Shown here piece by piece: positions 1-8,867 of a stretch of 34,107 bases of DNA. This DNA comes from Rickettsiales bacterium. Lineage in GTDB: Bacteria; Pseudomonadota; Alphaproteobacteria; Methylaequorales; Methylaequoraceae. The notes beneath the pieces were generated by a model. It ran no database searches. It was not told where the DNA came from and saw only the letters and a list, made by a program, of their open reading frames with translations. Each line of letters opens with the position of its first letter. Position 1 is the stretch's first letter. The stretch spans positions 1 to 34,107 of the forward strand of contig JAOOJU010000006.1 of NCBI GenBank assembly GCA_028407765.1, given 5' to 3'. The translations under genes and the position numbers were made by a program.

Positions 1-167
1 AGTTCACTGAATAAAACGTTTATATCCTCGTAAGAAATTGGTCTAAGATCTTTTTTAAAGAAACCAAATTTTTCGTGCTCAGTTCCAATTTTCCAATCAT
101 TTTTTGATTTACATCCGCTTTCAATGAACTCTATTAAATCCTTTTTATTAATTATTTTTTTTTTCAT
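1..167 (-). CDS. gshA: Glutamate-cysteine ligase, N-terminal fragment (cut by window edge)
   Basis: Reading leftward from an ATG at 167, the frame stays open to the window edge and gives about 55 residues. They include the motif GTEHEKFGF at residues 28-36, preceded by DWKI. That block is characteristic of the plant/alphaproteobacterial type of glutamate-cysteine ligase, which joins L-glutamate and L-cysteine using ATP as the first step of glutathione synthesis in the cytoplasm. The start lies one base after the rsmE stop, so the two are almost certainly co-transcribed in the order rsmE-gshA, an arrangement seen in many alphaproteobacteria. The rest of the protein, including most of the catalytic domain, lies outside the window. 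The family call rests on one strong motif plus the gene neighbourhood. Confidence 0.85.
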   Translation of the reverse strand, partial: MKKKIINKKDLIEFIESGCKSKNDWKIGTEHEKFGFFKKDLRPISYEDINVLFSE

Positions 168-168
168 A

Positions 169-891
169 TTAAGAATCTTTTTGTGCGGTAATACAAGACA
201 GTGCATAAATTGCCGCAGTATCAGCCTTAAGAAGTGAATTTCCTAGTGAGACAAATAAAACTTTCTTTTTCTTCAAAAATTCTCTCTTGTCATTTTTTGA
301 CCATCCACCAACTGGACCAATAAAAATTGCTAATTTCTTAAGAGAATTTTTCTTTAAGACTTTAAGTATAGAATTATTTTTTTCTTTTTCATCGCACATG
401 ATAATTTTCCTATCAGAACCTATTTTTTTGATTAAATCTTCCAAATTTATTAATTCTTCAATCTTTGGAACAATCATATTCTCTGATTGTTCAGTAGCTT
501 CAATAGCAATTTTATCTAATCTTGAATAGTTCAATTTTATATTTTCAGAAAATTCCGTGTTCAAAGGTATAATTTTTCTTACACCAATCTCTGTAGTTTT
601 TTCTACTAAGTACGAAATATTTTTTGGCTTTATTACTCCAAAACAAATCCAAATATCTAAGTTCAAGTTTTCATTTACCTTTCTAGTTTGGTTGATTGGA
701 ATGAGCTTAACTTCTTTTTTTGTAAAACTTATTTTAGCTAACCATTCTCCATCATGACCATTAAAAGCAAATAACTCTTCACCTTCTTTTTTTCTCATTA
801 CATTTTTAAGATAATGAGATTGACTTTTAGTAAGAACTATCTCACCTTCTATTTTAATGTTCTTTTCTATAAAAACTCTAATTTTAGCCAT
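169..891 (-). CDS. rsmE: 16S rRNA (uracil-1498-N3)-methyltransferase RsmE
   Basis: This 240-residue protein has the normal length for RsmE, a SPOUT-fold enzyme that methylates N3 of U1498 in 16S rRNA using SAM. Family landmarks are the N-terminal PUA-like part (SQSHYLKNVMR near residue 25), the central KTTEIGV and EATEQSENMIVP blocks, the glycine loop GPVGGW at 192-197, and the C-terminal knot segment LGNSLLKADTA at 216-226. Two usually conserved positions differ: the family GPEGG is GPVGG here, and the LGxxILRxETA block reads LGNSLLKADTA. The reading frame is intact and the protein looks functional, but the SAM-binding loop deviates from consensus. The gene is followed after one base by gshA and is transcribed divergently from ubiA. 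Confidence 0.9.
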   Translation of the reverse strand: MAKIRVFIEKNIKIEGEIVLTKSQSHYLKNVMRKKEGEELFAFNGHDGEWLAKISFTKKEVKLIPINQTRKVNENLNLDIWICFGVIKPKNISYLVEKTTEIGVRKIIPLNTEFSENIKLNYSRLDKIAIEATEQSENMIVPKIEELINLEDLIKKIGSDRKIIMCDEKEKNNSILKVLKKNSLKKLAIFIGPVGGWSKNDKREFLKKKKVLFVSLGNSLLKADTAAIYALSCITAQKDS

Positions 892-920
892 TTTTGTGCC
901 TAGTTATAATTAAAATCATA

Positions 921-1802
921 ATGAAAACCAGTATTAAGTCATCATTTAACAAAATTTATTTTCTTTTAATGTTGGGAAGATACCATAAACCCTATGGTTC
1001 TTTACTTTTAATGTGGCCCTGTTTTTGGGGAGTTGCATTTCTTAACAAAATCTCAATCACCGATTTATATCATCTATTGCTTCTAATGTTAGGCTCTTTT
1101 TTTATGCGTGGAGCTGGATGTACAATAAATGATATCATAGATCTTAAATATGATAAGAAAGTTGAAAGGACTAAAAACAGACCGTTAGCATCAAAAAAAA
1201 TAACAATTCACGAAGCCGCCATCTTTCTTTTTTTTCAATTGCTGTTAAGTCTAGCCATACTATTGAATTTTGATATGAAAACAATTTTACTGAGTCTTTC
1301 AATAGTTCCGTTAGTATTTTTTTATCCTTTTTTTAAAAGATTCACTTTTTTTCCACAAGTAATCTTAGGATTAGTTTTCAACTGGGGTGTGATAATTGGT
1401 TTTTCTTGTTCAAATGATTTTTTTATGGTTGAAATAATTTATTTATACTTTGCAGGAGTATTCTTAACTATCGGATATGATACAATTTATGCTTTTCAAG
1501 ATATAAAAGATGATAAAAAATTAGGTTTAAAATCACTGGCAATTAAAACTAGTAAATTTCCCAGAATGTTTTTATTTTTAATATATGGATTAAGCTCTGT
1601 TTTATTCTCAATATCTTTTTTTAATAATAATGGGATAGATTTTCTTGCTGTTTTCTTTTCTATCATAATTTTTCTGTTTCTATTAAAGCAAATTAAAAAT
1701 TTCGATATTAGAAGTAAAAAAACACTGCAAAAAGAATTTGTATCAAACTCTTTTCTCGGCGGATTTATTTTCTTTGGATTTTTAGTTACAAATTATTTTT
1801 GA
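921..1802 (+). CDS. ubiA: UbiA-family 4-hydroxybenzoate polyprenyltransferase
   Basis: The product is a strongly hydrophobic protein of 293 residues with roughly eight to nine membrane segments. Both aspartate-rich motifs of the UbiA prenyltransferases are present: NDIIDLKYD (N70, D71, D74, D78) and YDTIYAFQDIKDD (about 186-198). These bind Mg-pyrophosphate of the polyprenyl donor. The enzyme attaches the isoprenoid tail to 4-hydroxybenzoate in ubiquinone synthesis in the inner membrane. I chose the ATG at 921; an upstream in-frame ATG at 894 would add nine poorly conserved residues and sit three bases from the rsmE start. The neighbouring rsmE-gshA order supports ubiquinone UbiA over other family members, though substrate cannot be proven from sequence. 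The 3' end overlaps the DUF4170 gene by 10 bases in convergent orientation. Confidence 0.88.
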   Translation: MKTSIKSSFNKIYFLLMLGRYHKPYGSLLLMWPCFWGVAFLNKISITDLYHLLLLMLGSFFMRGAGCTINDIIDLKYDKKVERTKNRPLASKKITIHEAAIFLFFQLLLSLAILLNFDMKTILLSLSIVPLVFFYPFFKRFTFFPQVILGLVFNWGVIIGFSCSNDFFMVEIIYLYFAGVFLTIGYDTIYAFQDIKDDKKLGLKSLAIKTSKFPRMFLFLIYGLSSVLFSISFFNNNGIDFLAVFFSIIIFLFLLKQIKNFDIRSKKTLQKEFVSNSFLGGFIFFGFLVTNYF

Positions 1803-1978
1803 CTTACTATCTCATAACGAACATAACAGTCATCCACATTTTTCCATGAATAAAAATCCCATTCTTTTTTTGCTTCTTCGTATGAGCTGAAAGGACCATA
1901 CCTTTCTATATTATAACCTTTTTTAATTTTTTTAAATTCTGTATTTTCATAGTTTCCTCCCACAACCCAATAACTCAT
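1793..1978 (-). CDS. Small DUF4170-family protein
   Basis: A 61-residue protein that starts MSYWVVGG and contains a GPFSSYEEA block followed by WKNVDDCYVRYEI. I recognise this as DUF4170, a short soluble family widespread in alphaproteobacteria, of unknown function, often found beside the CysQ-like phosphatase and Kdo/lipid A genes. I prefer the ATG at 1978 over the ATG at 1993, because it begins right at the conserved block and an AGGAAA ribosome-binding site precedes it. Here it stands alone on the minus strand between ubiA and pmbA and overlaps the end of ubiA by 10 bases. A role linked to envelope lipids has been suggested only by neighbourhood, so I do not assign a function. Confidence 0.75.
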   Translation of the reverse strand: MSYWVVGGNYENTEFKKIKKGYNIERYGPFSSYEEAKKEWDFYSWKNVDDCYVRYEIVSQK

Positions 1979-2047
1979 ATTAATTTTCCTCATGACTAAT
2001 TTTCACTTGATGTTGTAAATATATCATTTTGTCATATAAAGAAAACT

Positions 2048-3388
2048 ATGGATAAAAACTTTCTTCAAAACATTATAAGTAAACTTAAAAAAAAAGGGTG
2101 TGATCAATCCGATATTTTCTTTGTAAAAAATTCATCTTTAAATTCTTCTGTAAGATTAAATAAATTAGAAAAAAATGAATACTCAGAAAATTTTGAAATA
2201 GGAATAAGAGCTATCAAAGGTCAGAAACAATCTATTATTTCATCAAATAATGCTGAAGCTAAAAATATAGATTTATTAATTGATAGAGTATTTGAAATGG
2301 TATCAGTAGTTCCTAATAACCAATATTGTGGACTTGCATCAGACCAAGAAGTCCAAGATTTCAACCGAAAAGATTTTGATAATTTAGATTTATTTGATCA
2401 GAAAATTCCAACATTATCAGAGTTAAATCATAAAGCATTGGAATTAGAGAGTAGTGCTCTAAAAAATGACATGATTATAAACTCTGAAGGAGCAGAAGTA
2501 GCTTGGTCAAAAAGCGAGTTTTTTTTAGCTGCATCAAACGGACTATACCAAGAGTTTTGCAAAACTAATAGTAGTTTCATACTTGCTATACTTGCCGGTA
2601 ATGAATCAAGTATGGAAAGAGAGTATGATTTTAAGTCGGAGGTATATTTCAATGATTTAGGTGATTTAGAAAAAGTTGGTAGACTAACTGCTGAAAAAGC
2701 AGTAGCAAAATTGAACTCTAGAAAGATAAAAACTTGTAAAGCTAGTGTTATGTTTGACTCAAAAATTGCTTCAAGTTTAATTAGGAACTTATTAACAGCT
2801 TCAAATGCTACATTAATAGCAAGAGGAACAAGTTTTTTAAAAGATAAGTTAAATTCAAAATTATTTGATGAAAAAATAAATATAATAGATGACCCTCTCA
2901 TGAAAAGAAAATCTAAATCTAAAATAGTTGATTGTGAGGGTATTAAGTCAAACAAAAAAAATTTAATTCAAGATGGAAAATTGAAATTTTTCTTTAATTC
3001 ACTTGAACAATCAAGGCAACTAAATCAAAGTCCAACAGGTCATGCATCAAGAGGTCCATCATCTTTACCTTATCCCACATCAACAAATTTATATTTAGAT
3101 AGAGGGTCTGTTTCAAAAGAAGCAATGATAAAAAGTATAAAAAAAGGATTGCTAGTTACAGAATTAATGGGCAGTTCTATAAATATGTCAAATGGTGATT
3201 ATAGTCGAGGAGCATCTGGTTTCTGGATAGAAAATGGAGAAATAGCATACCCGGTTTCGGAAGTAACGATCGCAGGGAATTTATTGAAAATATTTGAAAC
3301 TATATTACCCGCAAGTGATTTAGAGTTTACATTTGGAATTAACTCTCCTTCTTGCTTAGTAGAAAATATGACAATTGCTGGAATTTAA
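2048..3388 (+). CDS. pmbA: TldD/PmbA family protein (TldE/PmbA subunit)
   Basis: At 446 residues this is full length for PmbA (TldE), the non-catalytic-looking partner in the TldD/TldE metalloprotease, which trims peptides such as microcin B17 precursor and unfolded peptides in the cytoplasm. Landmarks are FEIGIRAIKGQ near residue 50, the SPTGHASRGPSS stretch near 330, and the GASGFWIENGEIAYPVSEVTIAGN tail block (described here by its ends GASGFW and VTIAGN). No HExxxH zinc motif is seen, which fits TldE rather than TldD; no TldD gene is in the window. The stop TAA shares its last base with the ATG of the next gene (TAATG), implying translational coupling. It heads a plus-strand run that continues into lipid A genes. 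Confidence 0.88.
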   Translation: MDKNFLQNIISKLKKKGCDQSDIFFVKNSSLNSSVRLNKLEKNEYSENFEIGIRAIKGQKQSIISSNNAEAKNIDLLIDRVFEMVSVVPNNQYCGLASDQEVQDFNRKDFDNLDLFDQKIPTLSELNHKALELESSALKNDMIINSEGAEVAWSKSEFFLAASNGLYQEFCKTNSSFILAILAGNESSMEREYDFKSEVYFNDLGDLEKVGRLTAEKAVAKLNSRKIKTCKASVMFDSKIASSLIRNLLTASNATLIARGTSFLKDKLNSKLFDEKINIIDDPLMKRKSKSKIVDCEGIKSNKKNLIQDGKLKFFFNSLEQSRQLNQSPTGHASRGPSSLPYPTSTNLYLDRGSVSKEAMIKSIKKGLLVTELMGSSINMSNGDYSRGASGFWIENGEIAYPVSEVTIAGNLLKIFETILPASDLEFTFGINSPSCLVENMTIAGI

Positions 3389-4185
3389 TGAGAGAAAAAG
3401 TAACCAAACTAGAAAAAAATTATGTCACTATCGCTCACGATGCTATTTATAAAGCTGGAGAAATTGCACTAAGCTTTGAAAAAGAAAAAATTGATTTTTG
3501 GAATAAGTCTATTGGTCAACCAGTCACTAACGCTGACTTAGAAATAAATTTATTTCTAAAAAATTTTTTTAAAGAACATACCCCTGAATTTGGTTGGTTG
3601 TCTGAAGAATCTGAAGATGACAAGTCTAGATATATAAAAAAAAAGTTCTGGTGTGTAGATCCTATCGACGGAACCCGATCTTATATAAATAATAAACCTG
3701 AATATGTTATTTCAATTGCTCTAGTGTCCTTTTCTGAACCTATCTTTGGATTGATTTTTAACCCGAGAACAAACGAATTATTTTCGGCACAAAAAAACCT
3801 TGGGGCGTTTTGTAATAGAAAAAAAATAAAAGTTTCCGATAATGTAGTTATTAGTGATTGTAAAGTTGCAATTAGTAATTCAGAATTAAAAAAAATTGCG
3901 AAATTTTCGTTCTTTGAAGATTTAAAAATTTTACCTATGGGTTCAATTGCCTATAAGATTGCTCTTGTTGCCAAAGGGGAGATTGATATAGCATTAAGTT
4001 TTACAAAAAAAAGTGACTGGGATCTTGCTGCTGCTGCATTGATACTTGAAGAGGCATGTGGAGTCATTTCAAATATTAAAAATGAGCCAATAAATTATAA
4101 TTCTAAAAACCTAAAAATTTCGTCAGTTTTTGCCGCAAATCCATTTATTCACAAAAGATTACTTAAAGAAATTAAAAAAGCTTAA
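3388..4185 (+). CDS. Inositol monophosphatase / CysQ-like phosphatase
   Basis: A 265-residue Mg-dependent phosphatase of the FIG superfamily. All three metal-site motifs are present: SEES at 72-75, DPIDGT at 91-96, and the C-terminal SDWDLAA with W211-D212. Family members remove phosphate from inositol monophosphate, 3'-phosphoadenosine 5'-phosphate (CysQ) or histidinol phosphate; the sequence alone does not settle the substrate. In alphaproteobacteria the copy next to pmbA is usually annotated as 3'(2'),5'-bisphosphate nucleotidase CysQ, so that is my leading guess. The start is the ATG at 3388, overlapping the pmbA stop; an in-frame upstream TTG at 3352 would force a 37-base overlap and adds nothing conserved. 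Confidence 0.85.
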   Translation: MREKVTKLEKNYVTIAHDAIYKAGEIALSFEKEKIDFWNKSIGQPVTNADLEINLFLKNFFKEHTPEFGWLSEESEDDKSRYIKKKFWCVDPIDGTRSYINNKPEYVISIALVSFSEPIFGLIFNPRTNELFSAQKNLGAFCNRKKIKVSDNVVISDCKVAISNSELKKIAKFSFFEDLKILPMGSIAYKIALVAKGEIDIALSFTKKSDWDLAAAALILEEACGVISNIKNEPINYNSKNLKISSVFAANPFIHKRLLKEIKKA

Positions 4186-4196
4186 TTGGTAATAAT

Positions 4197-5984
4197 TTGA
4201 AAAAAACAAAACCGAAAATTGATTTAAATTCTACTAAGCATCTACTTAAAAGATTAATAAATAACTATGTAAAAAAACACTATAAAAAATTGTTTTTTGC
4301 ACTTTTGTGTATGATTATAGTTTCAGCAACCACCGCAATTCACGCGTGGATGATGCAACCTGTATTAGATGATATTTTTTTAAATAAGAATTCTAGAATG
4401 TTATTATTTCTCCCTATAGCAATAATTTTAATCTCTATTTTTAAAGGAATTGCCTCATATTTCCAATCAATTTTAATGAATTTTATTGGTTACAGAATAG
4501 TAGCTGATGTTCAAACAGAAATGTTTTCATCAATTATAAAATGCGATTTATCATTCTTCAGTGAAACAAACTCCGGAACCTTAATATCAAGATTTATAGC
4601 TGATGTAGGCTCATTAACTAGAGGCGTACATAATGTAATAACAAATATTGTTAAAGATTTATTAACTATTTTTTTTTTAATATTAGTAATGTTTTATCAC
4701 GATTGGAAACTTGCACTAATGGCATTCATAGTTTTTCCAATATCAATCTTTCCTATAGTTAGAATTGGTAAAAGAATTAGAAAAATTTCCACGCAAACAC
4801 AAATTGGTTTTGGCGAATTAACATCCAAACTAACACAAACTTTTTCCGGAATTAAAACTATTAAGTCTTTTAACTCACAAAGTTTTGAAAAAAATAGGGT
4901 AAATATATCAATAGAAAATATTTTTAAATTAACTTTTAAGTCTAATAAAATTAGTTCAATAGCCAGACCGCTTATGGAGACACTTGGAGGCTTAGCCATA
5001 GCTTCAGTTATATGGGTGGGAGGAAGTCAAGTAATAAATGGTGTAACAACTCCTGGTACATTTTTTTCATTTATAACTGCATTATTAATGGCTTACCAAC
5101 CAGTCAAATCTCTTGCTAGTTTAAATTCTACTTTACAAACCGCAATGGCTTCTGCACAAAGAGTTTTTTCTATCATCGATATAACCCCCAAAATTGTAGA
5201 TAAAGAAAAAATTTTGTTTAATCCAATTAGACTAAATAAGAAGAAAAATATTACTTTTAAAAATGTCTATTTTAAGTACTTTAGCTCTGAAGATGATGTT
5301 CTTAAAAATATTTCAATAGATATTCCGCATGGTAAAAAAGTTGCTTTAGTCGGTTACTCAGGTGCAGGAAAAACATCATTACTAAATCTAATACCTCGTT
5401 TTTATGAACCTTATAAAGGTCAAATATTAATAAATAATAAAAATATTAATGATATCGGAATTAAAAATCTTCGAAATTTATTATCTATAGTAAGTCAAGA
5501 TATAGTTCTTTTTGATGAAACTATAAAATATAACATTGCTTATGGATCTGAAAATGTCGGTAAAGATCAAATAATTCAGGCATGTAAAAATTCTGGATGT
5601 AGTGAATTTATTTCTAAATTACCTAAGGGTATAAACACACAAATTGGTGAAAATGGAGTTAAATTATCTGGTGGTCAAAGGCAAAGAATTGCTATTGCTA
5701 GGGCTTTTTTGAAGAACTCACCATTTCTTTTACTCGACGAAGCCACATCATCTCTTGATTCAATATCAGAAGAAAAAATACAGAATGCCATAAAAAAACT
5801 AATGTCTGGTAGAACATCTCTTGTTATTGCGCATAGATTATCAACTATTAAAGATGCAGACAAAATAATTGTTTTAGACAATGGAAAAGTTATAGAATCT
5901 GGAAATCATAAGAAACTAATTTCTACCTCATCGTTATACAAGAGCCTCTACAATATCCAGTTCAAATTAAAAAAAAATGCTTAA
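4197..5984 (+). CDS. msbA: ABC transporter, lipid A exporter MsbA type
   Basis: A 595-residue half-transporter with an N-terminal six-helix membrane domain (about residues 30-320) fused to a nucleotide-binding domain. Motifs seen are Walker A GYSGAGKT (386-393), Q-loop Q434, signature LSGGQ (490-494), Walker B LLLDEA (511-516) and H-loop H546. MsbA-type exporters flip lipid A-core from the inner to the outer leaflet of the inner membrane. The immediate downstream genes (acyltransferase, waaA, lpxK) strongly support lipid A as substrate over generic lipid or drug export. It begins with a TTG at 4197, 11 bases after the preceding stop, since no ATG fits. Its 3' end overlaps the next gene by 8 bases. 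Confidence 0.9.
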   Translation: MKKTKPKIDLNSTKHLLKRLINNYVKKHYKKLFFALLCMIIVSATTAIHAWMMQPVLDDIFLNKNSRMLLFLPIAIILISIFKGIASYFQSILMNFIGYRIVADVQTEMFSSIIKCDLSFFSETNSGTLISRFIADVGSLTRGVHNVITNIVKDLLTIFFLILVMFYHDWKLALMAFIVFPISIFPIVRIGKRIRKISTQTQIGFGELTSKLTQTFSGIKTIKSFNSQSFEKNRVNISIENIFKLTFKSNKISSIARPLMETLGGLAIASVIWVGGSQVINGVTTPGTFFSFITALLMAYQPVKSLASLNSTLQTAMASAQRVFSIIDITPKIVDKEKILFNPIRLNKKKNITFKNVYFKYFSSEDDVLKNISIDIPHGKKVALVGYSGAGKTSLLNLIPRFYEPYKGQILINNKNINDIGIKNLRNLLSIVSQDIVLFDETIKYNIAYGSENVGKDQIIQACKNSGCSEFISKLPKGINTQIGENGVKLSGGQRQRIAIARAFLKNSPFLLLDEATSSLDSISEEKIQNAIKKLMSGRTSLVIAHRLSTIKDADKIIVLDNGKVIESGNHKKLISTSSLYKSLYNIQFKLKKNA

Positions 5985-6630
5985 AAAAATTATAAGAAAT
6001 TCAATAATTAAATCATTATTAAGTTGGCTAATATCTCTTTATTTAAAATTATGCTATCACACATCTATTTGGTTGATTAAAGATAATGAAAATGTTTCTA
6101 GCTTAATAAAAGCAAATAAAAATTTTATTGTGTGTTTTTGGCATGGAAGATTATTGATGACACCCTTTTGTTGGAATTACGAAAAAAATTTCTTTATGCT
6201 AATATCTGGTCATCCAGACGGACAAATTATCTCAAAAGCCGTTTCTTATTTTGGCATAAAAACCATTGTAGGTTCATCTTTCAATAATAAGTATCAATCG
6301 CTTAGAAATATTCTTAAAGAAATCAAGTCAAATAATATTATTGGAATGACACCCGATGGACCAAGAGGACCAAGAGGAGAGGTTAAAGATGGGATGATAT
6401 CTCTTTCATTATTATCTAAAACTCCAGTAATACCCCTAAGTTTTAGTGCAAAATATAGCAAGGAATTAAGCTCATGGGATAAATTTCTTTTCGTATTTCC
6501 ATTTAATAAGTTTGTTGCTGTTTGGGGAAAACCAATTTATTTTGAAAAAGAGAAACTTAATATAAATAAAAAAAAACTGGAGGATGAGATTAATAGAGTG
6601 ACAAAGCTTTCAGATAATCTGGTAAACTAA
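5977..6630 (+). CDS. DUF374-type lysophospholipid acyltransferase family protein
   Basis: A 217-residue protein with an N-terminal hydrophobic segment (about residues 10-35), then FWHGRLLM at 54-61, SGHPDG near 77-82 and TPDGPRGPRG at 125-134. This set of motifs marks the DUF374 branch of the acyltransferase superfamily, common in alphaproteobacteria. The exact acyl acceptor is unknown; homologues are annotated as lysophospholipid acyltransferases. Position between msbA and waaA, overlapping msbA by 8 bases and leaving 7 bases to waaA, suggests a role in lipid A acylation or envelope lipid remodelling, but this is inference. The HxxxxD motif of PlsC-type enzymes appears to be replaced by the SGHPDG block. 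Confidence 0.82.
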   Translation: MLKKIIRNSIIKSLLSWLISLYLKLCYHTSIWLIKDNENVSSLIKANKNFIVCFWHGRLLMTPFCWNYEKNFFMLISGHPDGQIISKAVSYFGIKTIVGSSFNNKYQSLRNILKEIKSNNIIGMTPDGPRGPRGEVKDGMISLSLLSKTPVIPLSFSAKYSKELSSWDKFLFVFPFNKFVAVWGKPIYFEKEKLNINKKKLEDEINRVTKLSDNLVN

Positions 6631-6637
6631 ATTAGTT

Positions 6638-7900
6638 ATGTTATTTGTATTATATAGAAATTTAATAAATATTTTTTTTATACCAATAGTTATTTTTTTT
6701 CTCTTTAGACTCATCAAAAAAAAAGAAACGAGAAAAAGTTTTCTTGAAAAATTTGGTTTTTACAGTTTAAAAAGACCAAAAAAAAAAGTTATTTGGATTA
6801 ATGCAGTAAGTATCGGTGAATTCCTATCAATTATTCCTATAATAAATAAAATTTATGATCATTATCCGAAATACAGTATTTTAATAACAACATCCACAAT
6901 TACCTCAGCAGAAATTTTTAAAAGATTAAATCTTAAAAATGTAATTCATCAATTTACACCGTTAGATATAAATCATGTAGTAAAAAAGTTTTTTAAATAT
7001 TGGAATCCAAATCTATCTATATTTATAGAATCAGAGCTATGGCCAAACTTAATTTTTGAATCAAAAAGATGTAAAAAAATTAATCTTTTAGTTAATGCAA
7101 GGTTATCTAAAAAAACTTTCCTAAGATGGAAAAATTTTCCTAATCATGCAAAAGAACTTATAGAAAAATTTGATCTTTGTTTATCTCAAGATTATATATC
7201 CAATAAAAGGTTTGAAGCGCTTGGAATGAAAAATAATAAAAGCATTGGAAATATAAAATTCTTTTCTGAAAACTTAAAATATAATAAAAATGATCTAAAA
7301 AGTCTTGAAAGTCAGATCACCAATAGATTTACTATTCTTCTAGTAAGCAGCCATGATCAAGAAGAAAAATTATTATTATCAATCACCCAAGAACTATATC
7401 AATCAATTCCTAACCTTTTGTTGATCTTGATACCAAGACATGTAAATAGATCTGTGAAAATACAAAATTTAATAAAAAAAGAGAACGTAAATTTTAGTAC
7501 AAGATCAAAATCGGAAAAAATTTCTTCTCGAACAAAATGTTACCTGGTAGATACTATTGGGGAAGTTGGTTTATTTTATAAAATCTCAAATATCGTAATC
7601 ATCGGAGGATCATTTGTAAATCATGGAGGACAAAATCCAATAGAAGCATCACATTTTGATGTTCCAATTATTTTTGGTCCATATATGCAAAATTTTTTAG
7701 AAATTAGTCAAGCATTATTAAAGAATAAGGCTGCGCTGAATGCAGATAAAAATAATTTAAAGAAAAAAATTATTAAATTGTATGATAACAAGCAAGAAAG
7801 ATTAGAGCAGGCATCAAATCTTAAAGAATTTTGTTTGAAAGAAAAAAAAAAGTTTAAAGTTATGTGGATTGAACTAAATAAATATCTTTCAAAAATATAA
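6638..7900 (+). CDS. waaA: 3-deoxy-D-manno-octulosonic acid (Kdo) transferase
   Basis: A GT30 glycosyltransferase of 420 residues with one N-terminal membrane anchor (about 7-25). The conserved WINAVSIGEF block places a glutamate at residue 61, matching the catalytic base position in this family. Other landmarks are FIESELWPN near 129-137 and the C-terminal GGQNPIEA block that binds CMP-Kdo. The enzyme transfers one or more Kdo sugars from CMP-Kdo onto lipid IVA at the cytoplasmic face of the inner membrane. It lies directly between the acyltransferase and lpxK, with a one-base gap to lpxK. The number of Kdo residues added cannot be read from the sequence. Confidence 0.93.
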   Translation: MLFVLYRNLINIFFIPIVIFFLFRLIKKKETRKSFLEKFGFYSLKRPKKKVIWINAVSIGEFLSIIPIINKIYDHYPKYSILITTSTITSAEIFKRLNLKNVIHQFTPLDINHVVKKFFKYWNPNLSIFIESELWPNLIFESKRCKKINLLVNARLSKKTFLRWKNFPNHAKELIEKFDLCLSQDYISNKRFEALGMKNNKSIGNIKFFSENLKYNKNDLKSLESQITNRFTILLVSSHDQEEKLLLSITQELYQSIPNLLLILIPRHVNRSVKIQNLIKKENVNFSTRSKSEKISSRTKCYLVDTIGEVGLFYKISNIVIIGGSFVNHGGQNPIEASHFDVPIIFGPYMQNFLEISQALLKNKAALNADKNNLKKKIIKLYDNKQERLEQASNLKEFCLKEKKKFKVMWIELNKYLSKI

Positions 7901-7901
7901 A

Positions 7902-8867
7902 ATGATTAAACCTCCAAAATTCTGGTATAAAAAAAATAATATTATTTCTATTCTTTTAGGCCCTTTAAGCTTGTCTTATAACCTAATTCATAGAATTTAT
8001 TATAGACTCTGTAGAGAAATAAAAGTTTCAGTACCAACAATTTGTATTGGAAATTTAGTTATTGGTGGTGTGGGTAAGACACCTGTAGTCATTGCGATAA
8101 GGGAATTATTATCAAAGAATTATAAAAATATTTTTGTTCTACTAAGAGGCTACCGGCGTTACTCATCAAATGTAAGAATAGTAAATAAAGATGACGAGCC
8201 AAAAGATGTTGGTGATGAAGCAATACTGCATAAAAATTATGGTCAGGTCTGTGTGGCTTTTGATAGAAAAGAAGGAGCAAATCTATGTATTGAAAATAAG
8301 GCTGATTTACTTATTCTCGATGATGGTTTTCAAACTAAACATATCAAGAAAGATATCTCCTTAATTGTATGCGATACACTTAATAAATTTGGGAATGAAA
8401 AAATATTTCCAGCTGGACCATTAAGAGAAAGTATCCAATTTGGATTATCGAGAGCTGACGCAATGATATTAATTAATAATTCAAATAATACTTTAAAATT
8501 AAACCCCTCATTTGATCTACCAATTTTTCATGCAAAAAAAAAAATAGCAATTCCAAATCTTAAAACAAAAAATATTTTTGCATTTTGTGCTATTGGTTCG
8601 CCTGAAAACTTTTATCACAGCCTAAGTGAAAATGGATTGAATATAAAACAAAAAGAAAGCTTTCCAGATCACTATTTTTACAACGATTCAGACATAGAAA
8701 AAATAATAAATTTAGCTGAAAGGAGTAATCTTGAAATAATTACTACAGAAAAAGACATTACAAAAATAAAAAAAATATACAGAAAAAAAATAAAAATCGC
8801 AAAATTACAAATCATTTTCTCATCTAAAAAGACTTTAAAGAAATTTTTAGAAAAAAAATTTAGTTAA
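7902..8867 (+). CDS. lpxK: Tetraacyldisaccharide 4'-kinase
   Basis: This 321-residue protein is the usual length for LpxK, which phosphorylates the 4' position of the lipid A disaccharide using ATP at the inner membrane. The N-terminal membrane-associated helix is followed by the P-loop GGVGKTP (55-61), an LLRGYRR segment around 80-86, and the DDGFQ motif at 140-144, all family hallmarks. The ATG at 7902 comes one base after the waaA stop, so the two are co-transcribed. Together waaA and lpxK give sequential lipid A-Kdo steps. Its 3' end overlaps the convergent M23 peptidase gene by 8 bases. Confidence 0.93.
   Translation: MIKPPKFWYKKNNIISILLGPLSLSYNLIHRIYYRLCREIKVSVPTICIGNLVIGGVGKTPVVIAIRELLSKNYKNIFVLLRGYRRYSSNVRIVNKDDEPKDVGDEAILHKNYGQVCVAFDRKEGANLCIENKADLLILDDGFQTKHIKKDISLIVCDTLNKFGNEKIFPAGPLRESIQFGLSRADAMILINNSNNTLKLNPSFDLPIFHAKKKIAIPNLKTKNIFAFCAIGSPENFYHSLSENGLNIKQKESFPDHYFYNDSDIEKIINLAERSNLEIITTEKDITKIKKIYRKKIKIAKLQIIFSSKKTLKKFLEKKFS

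Noticed and set aside
2428-2955. A 175-codon minus-strand open frame inside pmbA
   Set aside because: It lies wholly inside a well-conserved gene, its product has no recognisable motif, and its composition mirrors the antisense of pmbA.
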